This document shows, one piece after another, positions 11,313 to 23,115 of a DNA stretch of 64,000 bases; within the stretch, counting starts at the first letter, position 1, and each line of letters begins with the position of its first letter. The notes under the pieces were generated by a model that worked only from the letters and a program-made list of their open reading frames with translations, had not been told where the DNA came from and did not search any database. The DNA lies in NCBI GenBank assembly GCA_028564925.1, contig CM053030.1, positions 266,998,199 to 267,062,198 of the forward strand. The letters are read 5' to 3'. This DNA is from Lithobates sylvaticus. Lineage: Eukaryota > Chordata > Amphibia > Anura > Ranidae. Position numbers and translations under genes: made by a program.

Positions 11313-13429
11313 GTACACATCTGGTCCTCATAAGAATATGCTTTTGTCAGTCCGTGGAGTTAAGAGATTTTTGTCTATGCTGGCAGTATGCTGCTATTAC
11401 TGCCATGAAGCTGAATGTCTTTAACCATTTATTTAAACAATATATTTTGACTCAGTATTCTAATAATAGAATTGCAAGTTTAGTGTTTAATTGCTAATTA
11501 TTAAATTTTGTGGTTATGCGCTTTAGAGCTGAATTTCATTCATAGAAAAGTCAGGAAATCTAGACTTTCATCTGTCAAGCTTAAAAAAGTAATTGACTTA
11601 ACCTGATCTGCAACTATATCTATAAACCAACAAAAAGGCAGATGTCCTTTTAGCAGCTGTGTTTTTTTTTTTTTTTAAATGAACCCCCACCCAGCATACA
11701 AACACAAGAAATACAAGTTTGTACTTTAAAACAAATTGGCTACTACTACTTAGCTGCCTACACGCATCTAAGGTTGATACCAGCATGTAGGCTAGTATAC
11801 AGTATGTATAGCTAAACATTTAATTTACTGGAAAGAGTAGGGAAGGGCAGAAACCCTTCACTTTCGTTTTTTTTCTCCATTTGTGCCCTGTTGGGAAGAT
11901 TTACCTTCACTTCCTGTCATGGAAATACAACAGGAAGCAAAAGGAAAACTCTTGTAGACAGTTAGTACTGGAACAAGGGTCTTCATTGGAAGATGTACCT
12001 AAGCTCTTGTTCTGGTAAGTATGTTGGATTTTCCAAAACTTTCTGTCCTACTGACATTGGTCACCATGGGAATGGAGAGGGTGAAGCCCCACACAATGCT
12101 TTTTTTTTGCTCACTAATCTAATTAACCCTGAGTTATTTCACAAGAGGCTTAGGTATGGAAACTCTAGAAACATTAACATGTACATGTTTAGATACATCC
12201 TGAACCCCATATTACACCATTAGGTTGGGATGTGGAGTTACCTAGTAGCCTTATTCCCCCAATATATTAATAGTCTGTTTAGTGAGAAGTAGATTTTAGG
12301 GATTGTCCATTAGTATAGTGAGCGTGGTGAAAATTGCTTGCTAAGTATACCTAATCATATGCAAGGAAACAACATTACTATTGCTTGGACATGAAAACCA
12401 GCAGAGCTTTACCTCATTCGCTGAGCTAAGGGAAAATCCCTTGCAAAGTGAACAGCCTTTTTGCATTTAGTAAATCAACCTCACAAACTGTGGATAGCTG
12501 AAGCATGCTGCTTTAGCTAGATCCATGATTGTAAATGTCATTGATTAGATCATTTCAGTCATCTCCTTTAACTATGCATCGGGAATATTAGGCCATAGTT
12601 TGTGAAGAAAGATATTTAAACCATATGTGGTTCACTACTTATGTTTTACTGTATATATTTTTCATTGTTTATCACATTTTGTCATGCTTACTGAATTGCT
12701 TTCATGCTTTGATACCCTACAGACATTTTAGATCCATTCAGTTTACATTTTGCTATTCACTTTAGCATTTCTCCATCAGCAGCCAGAAACGTTTGCAAAG
12801 AAATTAATTTAAAAAGTCTCATGTTAAAAAAACCTGTGGGGTTTAGAAAAGCGACCAGTAATCATTAAGCACCATTTACCTGCTTTCCTTTTATATCCTG
12901 GATTAAAAAAATTGACAGTGGGAATATCTTTGGTTGCTGTGGGAAATATCTCAGCATTTTAAATTCAGGATTCCTCTTTAAGAAAAACACTTCAAATGCA
13001 ATAGTGAATCTAGACGCTATAGAATAAAATACAGATCTACAACACCCTAGAAACTATAAAAACAAATACAGATCAACAACACTGAACAAATTCATCATTT
13101 TATTTTTAGATGTTTTGCGTTTATTGTCTTGTGATAACAATACAGACAGATATATTCATGCAACAGCCAGTAGTGCATTGATAAGCTTTCATTACTCTGA
13201 CTGCTTTAACTGACCCTGTCATTACAGGCTCACTTCACTGAGTTGAAGTTCACCTTAGCTTTACTGCTCTTTGACTGCCGGAGGTATTTGACCCTTCAGG
13301 TGTATTGAATGCCTGTTACCACACCATCCTCACACAAAGAGGTTCCTGACAACTGTTAGGTCCTTTAGTTACATAAGAACCAGTGGTGGAAGCCACAGCA
13401 TAAAACAGTGGAGTAGTGACAGGGTCACT
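11313..13429. other. fbxl7 intron 2, mostly unrecognised
   Basis: AT-rich intron. It holds a T tract near 11660 and a fragment near 11840-11990 (CCTTCACTTCCTGTC with an inverted partner ACAGGAAGC) that belongs to the same repeat as 37120, 52205 and 53310. No further exon is visible. Confidence 0.5.
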
Positions 13430-14106
13430 TTAAAGTGTATTTCCACTTTTGCAGCCACATTGGGATAGCACCTACTTTATATTTGTTACATAAAATAAAA
13501 TACAGAATGTAGCAATCAAAGACTGCTAAGCGCTGTGTTCTCAGTCCTCAGTGAACAGAGCCAGTGTCTTCCAGCGCTCATTGGAGCACCAGGCTATGAA
13601 GTGGGCATGAGGGGCTGGCTCAGGCTCTCAGCAGCTTGCTGAAAGACTGAACCAGCTGCCAGTCCAGGCATCTGGGTGGATCCCAACATTACTCCCGGCT
13701 TTAGCCTGCTGTCAAATGAATACAGATAACAGGAGTGCAGAATGAAATGCACTTCTGTAATCCCCTAAAGCCCAACTTCTCCTTTAAGCCTATCTGTACT
13801 GCACTGGCATATCTTTTTTATTAGCTGTAATCTTGATTTCAGCTCTTTCTGTCCTAGCAAAAGGCTAAAGATCTCCAGGCTTTGAGTCTGGATCGCATGC
13901 TAATAAGAGGAAATTGACGTTATCCCCACTATGCCACTCTGAAATTGTTCAAATAGTTTGAGTCCAGTGTAGAATCCCACTTGAAAGAAGCAAGTATAAT
14001 GGTAAGAAGTATTTTTAATTTTTTTTTGTAGGTATGCTGTCTGAATGGGAACAACTAACAGATGGTTGGAGGTTTCTCAAACTGCAAAAGTGAAAATACA
14101 CTTTAA
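13430..14106. mobile_element. TTAA-flanked non-autonomous element, AGTGTATTT family
   Basis: TTAA lies at 13430-13433 and 14103-14106. The inner ends are inverted copies: left AGTGTATTTCCACTTTTGCA and, read on the other strand, right AGTGTATTTTCACTTTTGCA, with a single difference in 20 bp. The inside shows no coding frame. A segment (around 13540-13700, with GAACAGAGCC and CTCAGGCTCTCAGCAGC) is related to 44500-44860, inside the hAT element. Confidence 0.8.
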
Positions 14107-14571
14107 AATGTCACCAAACTCTGTTTTAAGAAGAAACAATGATATTCAAATATGTATTAATGACTAAAAAAAAATACCTTCTTTTCTAGCCTCTTCGAAT
14201 CTCCAAATTCCTTTGATTTTGCTGCTGTGATTTGACTTCCTGTTTTAGGGTAGCTATGTCTGTTCTCCATGGTCACACTGTATGTAGGGACGTAGTCATC
14301 CTCTCTTGAGTTCACTACCAAGATAGACCAGGGACTATGGATTATGGACTTTAAGATGTGTAGTGTGTATAGAGCAGCTCACATGGCCCCCAGTTAACAT
14401 GAACTGCTCATTCAAAACAAACAGAAGTGAGACTGAAGAGGAGAGGGTTGGGAGCTCACAGAGGACATTACAAGGAGACAGAAAAATACAGTAAGAAATG
14501 ATTCATGAAAACTAGAATACAGGGCCATTAAGTAGTGACTGTGTATAGTGAATAAGAATAGCATTCAGTGT
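14107..14571. other. fbxl7 intron 2, no recognisable feature
   Basis: Ordinary intronic sequence without repeat termini that I can define. Confidence 0.45.
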
Positions 14572-14698
14572 CACTAAAAATAGGGGCTCTATGCCCCTAT
14601 TTTTAGTGCAAATCCTTTTGACTTTTACAGGTAACTAATGCCTCCTACCTCTATGGTATAGAGGCATTAGTTACCTGTAAAAGTCAAAAGAATTTGCA
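14572..14698. repeat. Two adjacent near-perfect hairpins
   Basis: Hairpin one has perfect 16-bp arms, CACTAAAAATAGGGGC at 14572-14587 and its complement at 14593-14608, with a 5-base loop. Hairpin two starts at once: arms 14607-14644 and 14661-14698 are 38 bp with one mismatch, with a 16-base spacer CTACCTCTATGGTATA. The small divergence between arms suggests a recent origin, for example a young foldback MITE. A structured transcript is possible but not shown. Confidence 0.85.
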
Positions 14699-15929
14699 TT
14701 TTATATCATTGTTTGATATCTACAGAACTATTGACATGCAATCTGACCTGAAAGTAACCCCTGCTTATATATTTTTTTTATCATATTCTCAGTTTCCCAG
14801 ATTTGTAACAGGTTTACTTTATTAAGAGCAATAATGATGTGATGATAGTGATCAGAATAGGTTTGGTTGTATAGTTTCTGCACTTTGCTCTTTACTATAT
14901 GTCTGACAGATATGGTTATCTGTAAACATATATAGGATTTTTAATGGAAATGGGTTGGTCTGTTCTGGAGCTTTTACAACTCAGGCAATAACTGAATGGG
15001 AAATTCTACAAAAGGTTAAGTGTTGTTGTTAAGTATGTAAGACTAGTCCACTGTTGACCCTGCTTACCAATGAGAATTCCAGCCACACTGAGTATGTACT
15101 CTATTTTTTCCATTTGAGCTCTTTCTGTTTACTGGTGACCCTGGGCTACAGCAGAGCCACCGGTGCATTTCCTTGGCTTCCTAACTTTCAAAAGAATAAA
15201 ACACATAGTTAAGTATGTCTCATCTTTTTCTTTTTTTGTAAAGGCTTTTGGAATTTTGGAAAAAGCTTTATGGAAAAGGTCCAGATAAATGCTCATTGGT
15301 TCATTCTTCATGGCTTCCAGCCAGCCTCTGTTTAAAACAATTCAAGAATGTTATTTATTTAATGTTTTTTTTTTTTTTTTTTTTGTGCTATCCCCGCTTT
15401 CCTCATTAGTGTTATGCTGGCATAGGAAGGGATGAAATCATTTTACGGTGACCTTCTAAGTACCTCTGCTAACAAGCCAAAAATGCACATAGTTACTGGT
15501 TACATTGTTGTCACTATAGGATGTATTTACAGTCTTTTTGATTGTGTCTAACATTCATGTAACATAAGATACACTGTGCTTTTTTACATTGATTATGCTC
15601 CCATCAAGGAAGAGAAAACACATAGAAGAACAAGAATGTATCAAGCAAGCAATATAGATAATGTGATTTTTGCACTTAAGTTCATGACATATTACTTGTT
15701 CCCTTTTGGACTGCAGCGATCTGTACAAAATACAGCGTTCTAAATAGTCTTTCCATAGCTCTACAGTATATATTGATAAAAAAAATTGACTCAGCAGTAC
15801 TGCTGATGAACTGAGAATAATTGAAAATACGAAGCACTGTCTATGGCCAGTAGTAGTGAAAGCTTTCATTAGCTGTTAGCAGTGTTGTAATACACTACTT
15901 ATATACCAAGAATGAGATTTAAAAGCACT
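14699..15929. other. fbxl7 intron 2, no recognisable feature
   Basis: AT-rich intron with a poly-T run near 15367-15384. Short open frames on the minus strand have no recognisable product. Confidence 0.5.
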
Positions 15930-16909
15930 TTAACCACTTCAATACAGGTCATTTTCACCCCCTTCCTGCCCAAGCCAATTTTCAGCTTTTAGCGCTGTCG
16001 CACTTTGAATGATAATTGCGCGGCCATGCGACACTGTACCCATCCATTATAATTTTTTCCCCACAAATAGAGCTTTCTTTTGGTGATATTTTATCACCTC
16101 TGCGGTTTTTCTTTTGTGCGCTATAAACAAAAGAAGAGCGATAAGTTTGAAAAAAAACACAATATTTTTAACTTTTTGCTATAATAAATATCACAAATTT
16201 AAAAAATAAAAATAAAAAATTGTCCTCAGTTAAGGCCGATAAGTATTCTTCTACATGTCTTTGGGAAAAAAAAAAATCGCAATAAGCGTATATTTATTGG
16301 TTTGCGCAAAAGTTATAGCGTCTACAAAATAGGGGATAGTTTTATGGCATTTTTATAATTTTTTGTTTACTAGTTATGGCGGCGATCTGCGATTTTTATT
16401 GTGACTGCGATATTGCGGCGGACACATCGGACACTTTTGACACCATTTTGGGACTATTGGCATTTATACAGTGATCCATGCTATAAATATGCATTGATTA
16501 CTGTATAAATTTCACTGGCAGGGAAGGGGTTAACACTAGGGGTGATCAAGGGGTTAACTGTGTGTCCTAGGGAGTGATTCTAACTGTAGGGGGAGAGGAC
16601 TCACAAGGGGAGGAGACCGATCAGTGTTCCTCTGTACTAGGATCACATGATCGGTCTCCTCTCCTCTGACAGGACGTGGATCTATGTGTTTACACACACA
16701 GATACACGGTCCTGCTCGGTTAACGGGCAATCGGGGGAGCCCAGCGGACATCGCGGCCGCCAGGCATGCGCATCGGGTTCCGAGTGACACGGCAGGGGCG
16801 CGTGCCCCCCAGACGGCTGGGAAGCCCAGGATGTCATATGACGCCCGCCCAGGTTGGGCGATCCCATCTGCGGACGTCATATGACAATGGGCGGTATTGA
16901 AGTGGTTAA
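15930..16909 (+). mobile_element. TTAA-flanked non-autonomous element, CCACTT family, copy 1
   Basis: TTAA flanks both ends (15930-15933, 16906-16909). The element ends are a perfect 12-bp inverted repeat, CCACTTCAATAC and GTATTGAAGTGG. The conserved inside reads in order GAGCTTTCTTTTGGTG, GCGCTATAAACAAAA, TTTTGCTATAATAAATAT, GCGCAAAAGTTATAGCGTC and GGCGGCGATCTGCG, then a CpG-rich end. This is the best-preserved full copy here and serves as reference for copies at 27021, 27095, 28805, 31788 and 50441. No protein is encoded. Confidence 0.85.
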
Positions 16910-17500
16910 ATACTTATTCAAAATTTAGCACACTAGGGACTAGACCAATAAGCCCCTTAATCTTAGTAGCAGTTGAAAATGGCCCCATAATCCCAGGGGG
17001 GGAAAGACAAAAAATATAAAATCAGCGCTAAATGTTAAAAGTCATTCAAACTCAAGTCCGTATAAATGTAATTTCAAGGATCCTCAATCACTTAGAGTCC
17101 GATATAGACCAAGGACTTCAACACTGTCCTCCCTGATTTTGGATCTTTAGTGGCGCTCCACTCAATAAGGTAATTAATCTTGAAAAAAGAAAACACCATA
17201 TAGTGTAGTATGTCCAACTCCACTTGTGTACCAACTAACTACTTATAATGTGCTTACATCAACAATTCCAAAAAACATCTCCAATGGACCACAAGATGCA
17301 TTCTTATATGCTGTATATACGCTTACCCTCCTATTTCTCAAAAAAGCCTTTAGTGGGACTCCAATGTAGCTTTCCTCTGTGCCTTCATCTCCGCTCTGGA
17401 AAAATCTTCCTCCCCTTCCTCCAAATGGGTGTTAGAAGCTCCCGAAAAGGAATTTTTAACATATAGTGTAATAGTGAAAATACTTGATTCCACAAAATAT
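16910..17500. repeat. Unclassified repeat-like block
   Basis: It contains ATCAGCGCTAAATG and CCATATAGTGTAGTATG, wording I associate with frog interspersed repeats, and a TATAGTGTAATAGTG echo near 17463. There is no identifiable domain or terminus. Confidence 0.3.
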
Positions 17501-20500
17501 GATCTGTGCTACTCACAAAAATGCATTTATAATTGTGTGTATCCCTCTAAACTCAGTAATGACTCCACCGTGTGTTGTGATACATCAATCACTCCATGCC
17601 CCTTATTAAATGTAGTATTTTCATTACGCAAACAACCAATCCTCTCTAATGGATGTTCCTACCTTTTTATATCCAAAATTATACATGTAGACTTATGCAT
17701 TGTGTGCACATTACCACAATGCTTTTACATGCAATGCATGTTGAATGGCACCCCAACACTTGAAGGCAATGGACATGTGTTGCAGCGTGCAGCAATGCCG
17801 AAAAATTCACCATATTGAATTGTGGTGCAACAGTCACAAAATTTGTGGCACATCCAATTTTTAGGGCATTTGGTGCATTAGCAGCTGATTCACTTTAATC
17901 AGCTGCCTTAATGCAACACACATTAACACAATGCAAAAAAAATAACTGGGCCCTTAGGGTGATTGGAGAATTATGAAATTCTTGGGTTAGCACAGACAAT
18001 TATTTTTTCTTAGTACTTTGATTAAATTTGTGGCTTGTTTGACCAAGACTAACTTGTTAGATATACATCATGTTACATTCCTCACCCGGTTCAGCTTTAG
18101 CAACAGACCAAAAGCTGTAACACCAGAGAGGGAAATCAAAATTTAAATAATCCTCTCCAAGGACATAGCCAAGCTATTATTTTACTAGTGTAGAGCAGGG
18201 AAGGATATATTTTCGGGACACTTACGCCATACAGATTTTCTAAATCAGTGCCACCATATGATAAGAAGGCAAAACTTGATATTATGTATGCACCAGCAGA
18301 TAAAGGATGTTTATTCTGGGGATAGGGTAACAGATATTGAATTGCAAGTACTGCTGAGGATTTATTTTTGTTAGTTTAGCTCTAACATTGGTTTGCATTA
18401 TGAAACTGGCGCTGACCAACATCTCAGTCGGAAAGTATTTTAAAATCATTGAATAAAGGAAGTTAAATCCCAATTCCGGGCCAAACTTTTCTTTAGTTTT
18501 TGATAAGGAAAAGATAATGGAATAATAGGAAAAGTCAGAACTTCTGCAAAGTCTTGATTGCAAAGTACCCGAAGAAATGAGTGTCTCAAGCTGGAAGCAT
18601 AAACAAAAAAAAAAAAAAAAAACACACCAAGGCTCTAACCGTTGTTCTATTTGATACCTTGTTATGAAGTGAGGGAAAATCTTCTCAGTGAGGAGAGGAA
18701 ACTAAAAAAAAAAAAATCCCTTGGAATTGGGCCTAATGTTTTGAAATAACATTTTTGTTTCTGAAATTTGGAAATAAGCATAATGATAAACCTAGATCTC
18801 CATGTGAGACTGTATGCTCTTTATGAATATCCACTTGAATTTCTTAAATCTTAATTATCATCATTCTGCATTATGACAATTTTACAATGCGTACACCTAC
18901 AGGGGTTAAAGCTTTGTCTAGGTTTCCATTTGCGTGGACACAGACTTCAGCTCTAGCCATTCCTATGTCCTCTAGAAGATAAAATATTTTCATTGTTCAT
19001 TGGGACAAACAAGACTTCTGGTCCAACCTCAAGAAATTCATTCTGAGGGCACCTGATTAAGATGTTAATTTTGTTTCAATGGACAGCTTTGGGGAGGAGC
19101 AACAGTTTTACTCTTGATATTCTAGATTAGCATTATTCTCAAAGCTGGTTATCCTATTGTCCTGTTTTACCAGAAAGAGTTTAAAATGATGAAGTTTTTA
19201 TTTAATATAAATTATCTGATTTTATTCACATAAGATTGTCTTTTTAGGGTCTGTCAGTAGCAGTTACGTTATGGATCCCAATACAATATTTTCTACGAGT
19301 CCCAAAAATACCTCCTCAGTCCTTATTCTGGTCTTTTTGAAATAATTCACTTAACCTAATCAAGAATACAAAGACTTAGCTCTAGGAACGATAGCAATTA
19401 GAGGCACAGAGTCCTTTATTTAATAAATGACTTGTTATAGAATATAATTTCTTATGTTTTATGTTTAATTTGCAAAATATTATTTTTACTAATTGCAGAA
19501 ATAGTTGTAGATTTTCTAACAGTCTGACAGTAACAAACGACTAGTACAAGTACATTTGGTCAGTAGGCGTAATTACAATATAATTAATCTCACTTGCTGA
19601 ACCAAAGGAAGCCAGATGGTCTAGTGCTGTACTTGACCTCTAGACTGCACACGGTAGTTTACTATTGTTAATACTCTTATCAGACTTGTTCTTTTTGAGA
19701 ACCAATTAGGTTAATTAAAGACATTAATGTAAAAAAATTCTCAGATTAAAGAGATTCTGGCTATACATCTTATTAAAAAATAAATCTCTTCTAAAAGTTT
19801 TGATTAAAAAAAAACAGCAATAAGTAAAAATCCATTAAACTGTTAGCTGTGCTAACATGGAACTTACAGCCTTTAACAAGCTATGTGACAAAAAAACAAG
19901 ACAACCTGTTTATCGGTATGAAGATCTACAATATAGTGCAGATTGTTAAATTGTGGGAGGGGGGGGGGGTTTGTTTATAAGATGCCATAGGCATTCAAGA
20001 GTGTTTGGTTGTGCAAGCATGATCTGACTGCCCAAAGGGTATAACTGCTAGCTGTGTATCCTTAGAATATTTACATTCGGCTTCCATGAGTGTAGATGTT
20101 TTAGTGGTTCGAAAAGGAAGGAGGGAGAAATGGGCAGAATGCTTCAGACACTGGCTTATCGTGAGGGAAAAAGTAGCTATCAGACAAAATTCTTAGATTG
20201 ATTCATCTCTTTCCCCAAGCATTAGGGAATGTACAAGGTGATTAACGGCCTCAAGCATCTTTTTTTTAAATGCTGAAAAAATCAGTACTGTCAACAGCAG
20301 ATGTCTTCCAGCATATTGGATGGTTTTAAAGAGAATAATATTAAAAGATGTGTCAGTCATTTGAGTCTGGAAGAAGACGTTGCAGCCACTATAGGATTCT
20401 CTCCTAACTGTTAGAGAATATGTCAATATTAGCTTTGTGTAGCCTGTACCAATATATTATTAGAAATTGATGGAATTATTTTACTTTTTACTTCAGTATG

Positions 20501-20917
20501 GATTTATTGTCATCTAATGATGATGCATACTGGACATTTTAATAGTCTAGTAATAAAACTAAAATTAATAAATTACTTGAAAGATATATTGTGCAGAAGA
20601 AAAACAAATAAACATATCATGGTTCTTGGGAGGGTATTGGGTCATCTTCACAGCCTCCTACCCTAAATAAATTCTTTCATTCAGAGCATCAAAGAATTTG
20701 TCTTTTGGCAAAAGACAACTGAGTCTAAGGATATTTTTTCTGGTGCACGATTTAAGAGCAGCAGTAAAAATGGCATTGAAATGGCCAACATGCTATTAAT
20801 CAGTCCTGATCATTGTGCTGTATGCTTTGTGTGAGGTAGCCTGACTGTTGTCCATGGAACAAAGATATTCATAACATACTAATTACTGTGAATACTTGCT
20901 ATGCCAATTGGGACCAA
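17501..20917. other. fbxl7 intron 2, repeat-poor stretch
   Basis: About 3.4 kb with no repeat I recognise apart from A runs near 18605 and a G10 run near 19960. No exon-like frame with flanking splice sites stands out. Being free of recent insertions, it is a reasonable place for old conserved regulatory sequence, but I cannot test that here. Confidence 0.4.
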
Positions 20918-21617
20918 TTAAAGTGGTCATAACCCTATAAAACTAAAAAGAGATCCTGTTCCCTTATAGCAAATTAAACAGCACAGAGCTTGTGCTGTCT
21001 AATCTGCCCCTTCCTAAGCTGTAAAAACCTGGTTGATCCTGCATGTTTCTGTGCCCCCCTCTGTGTGCTGACCATGGTAATCATGGCTGCTGATCCCTAA
21101 TTGCTGTGTTCAGTTTACGTGCCTTTGTTCCTCTCTCCCCCTCCTTCCCTGCCTGTCAGCTCCTGTGTGTGTCTTTCCCCCTCTTGGCCCTCCCCTCCTG
21201 CCGCTATTAGTAGCTGTAGAAAAGTAAAGAACACTTACACCAGGGTCCTCTGTTCTATTAATCTCTTCTACACTGTGCAGACGTTTTTTTAAAATGATGC
21301 CTGTAAATGCCTTATCTTTGATCTCTTCTATCTGGTCACGTGACCTCCAGCCACTCTCCTCCCCCATCTAAGGGCTACAGCAGGAAGGGCTGAGCAGTAA
21401 TGTGACCTCCCCGGCTGACATCAGAGGGGATCCTGGCCTCTCCTGCTGTAGCCCGTAGATCAGAGGAATAGAGTGGCCAAAGGTCATGTGACCGGTTAAG
21501 AGATCAAAGATAAGCTTTTTATAGGCATCATTTAAAAAAACATTTACACAGTGTAGGAGAGATTAATAGAACAGAGGAGCTGGCTGTAATTGTTCTTTAC
21601 CTTTACAACCACTTTAA
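20918..21617. mobile_element. TTAA-flanked non-autonomous element, AGTGGTTGTAAA family
   Basis: TTAA lies at 20918-20921 and 21614-21617. The left inner end is AGTGGTCATAACC and the right, on the other strand, AGTGGTTGTAAAGG. Inside, two opposing segments pair (AGGCATCATTTAAAAAAAC at about 21523 with GTTTTTTTAAAATGATGCC at about 21284; GATCAAAGATAAG with TTATCTTTGATC), giving a large interrupted palindrome. No coding capacity. Confidence 0.7.
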
Positions 21618-21681
21618 CTTTTAGAAATATGTGCAAAATGTGAACTGACTTATTACATAAGCCATTACAAGTGTTCCTCTT

Positions 21682-21800
21682 TTAACCACTTCCATACTGG
21701 GCCATAGTAAAATGGAACAGGAACACTCTCCCATACTAGGCGGGCGTCATTTTACTTCTGTCCATACCTAGCATTCTGCCAGACCTTAATGCAGTACTAT
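21682..21800 (+). mobile_element. Truncated TTAA/CCACTT-type element
   Basis: TTAA then CCACTTCCATACTGGGCC marks a left end like that of the family at 15930. The characteristic inside does not follow, so only the 5' end remains or this is a different member. Right limit is approximate. Confidence 0.5.
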
Positions 21801-22579
21801 CTACGCTGCAACAAGAGGATGAGACTGCTGTTCCATTCCTTGGGTCTTTTAGGGCTCTTACAGTTGCAAATATTTTTTCCTTTACACCTGCTGTTTGATG
21901 CATTCCTCTATATGCAATGCAAGGGTTCTAGGCCCACCTGAGAGTGTGGCTGAACTTTTCACTTTTGAGAGGTGAGTTGCAAATCAGTGGAGGACCACCA
22001 GATTGATTGAGGGAATACTCACCTTTTGGGATTCCATTGACATACAGCTAGAATCCCCTCTAAATCCCAGTTTAAATTGCCTGTTTTTACTTTGTCTTGG
22101 CAGTAATTTTAATCTGTCAGATTACCTCAACAGAGATCCTTCCACCACTTTAGTAGATCTTCATTTCTTGGAACAGATGCAACACATCTCAGGAGCCTTC
22201 TGCTTCAGTTGTGATGGCTAATTACAAGCATCTAAACTGGTGTCTCTCATAGGATACCTTCTTCAAATTCCCTTTAGTTTCTTCACAAAATGTCACAACC
22301 TCTCCTGTTGCCCTGGGTACTCCACATCCTGGGACTCCTTCTCAATGTGGGGAATAATGTTCGGTAGTTGTTCCCTATTCAGACAGTTGCTCCTTTCCTC
22401 AGAAGGAAATTGTGTTGTGATGGTTCTCACATTCTATGGATATATAATTTAGCAAAATCTATTTTGGTTTCTGGGCAACTCCTTTCCTGTCATGGAGTTT
22501 CCCTTCCTTTAATCCTAAGGACTAATAATATAAAGATAGAGCCTTACTGTGTAGACTGACAGGTCTTGCAGACCTGGTT

Positions 22580-23115
22580 TTGTCCAGAGGGACTTTTTCT
22601 CCTGGGGGCTTGACCCAGGATTTTATCTCTGTTGACTACATCATATTATGGGTTTGTATTTCTTTAATCGGTTATTTATATTGTTCCACCTGTTTTGGTG
22701 GGTTTTTGTTTTTTGCAGTGTTCATTCAGGTGGGATCATTCCCCTCTTGCAGTTATCTTTTCTTCCTGGTCTTGAGCATCAGATTGGTCCTCTGTACCCC
22801 CACCCCCATCCTCATCATTGGCAGCTTCTCTTGACTTTCAGGGAGCTTCACCTCATCTGGTTTATATTTGGGTGTTGGTCCTTCAGGTTGTTCTAAGTTG
22901 TTAACAGTATCCAGTCTCTTTTTGTGGGCCTGTCAGTGATTGTTGCACACAACTCAGTTGGACTGCTTTTGTCTGTCCTATATCTGTATCTATGTGTCCT
23001 TTAATGGATGAGAAAGAAGTTAACATTTTGTACTTACAGTTCAGTTCCAAGCAGTAAAAAGATTTTACAGTAACTGAGGAATTTAGGCTAGAGGAGTGTC
23101 ATAGGGGTTCTCTGG
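22580..23115 (+). mobile_element. Possible DIRS-type retroelement 3' remnant
   Basis: The segment TGTCCTTTAATGGATGAGAA, then TTTTGTACTTACAG and AAAAAGATTTTACAG (22998-23070), resembles the 3' region that follows the tyrosine-recombinase frame in abundant frog DIRS-like elements. Upstream sequence to about 21.8 kb may belong to it but shows no readable domain. It is a broken fossil, probably old. The call rests on wording recalled from frog genomes. Confidence 0.35.

Noticed and set aside
16554-16884. Overlapping frames in a CpG-rich stretch, possibly a CpG-island promoter
   Set aside because: The stretch is the 3' end of a TTAA-flanked element whose relatives are equally CpG-rich.
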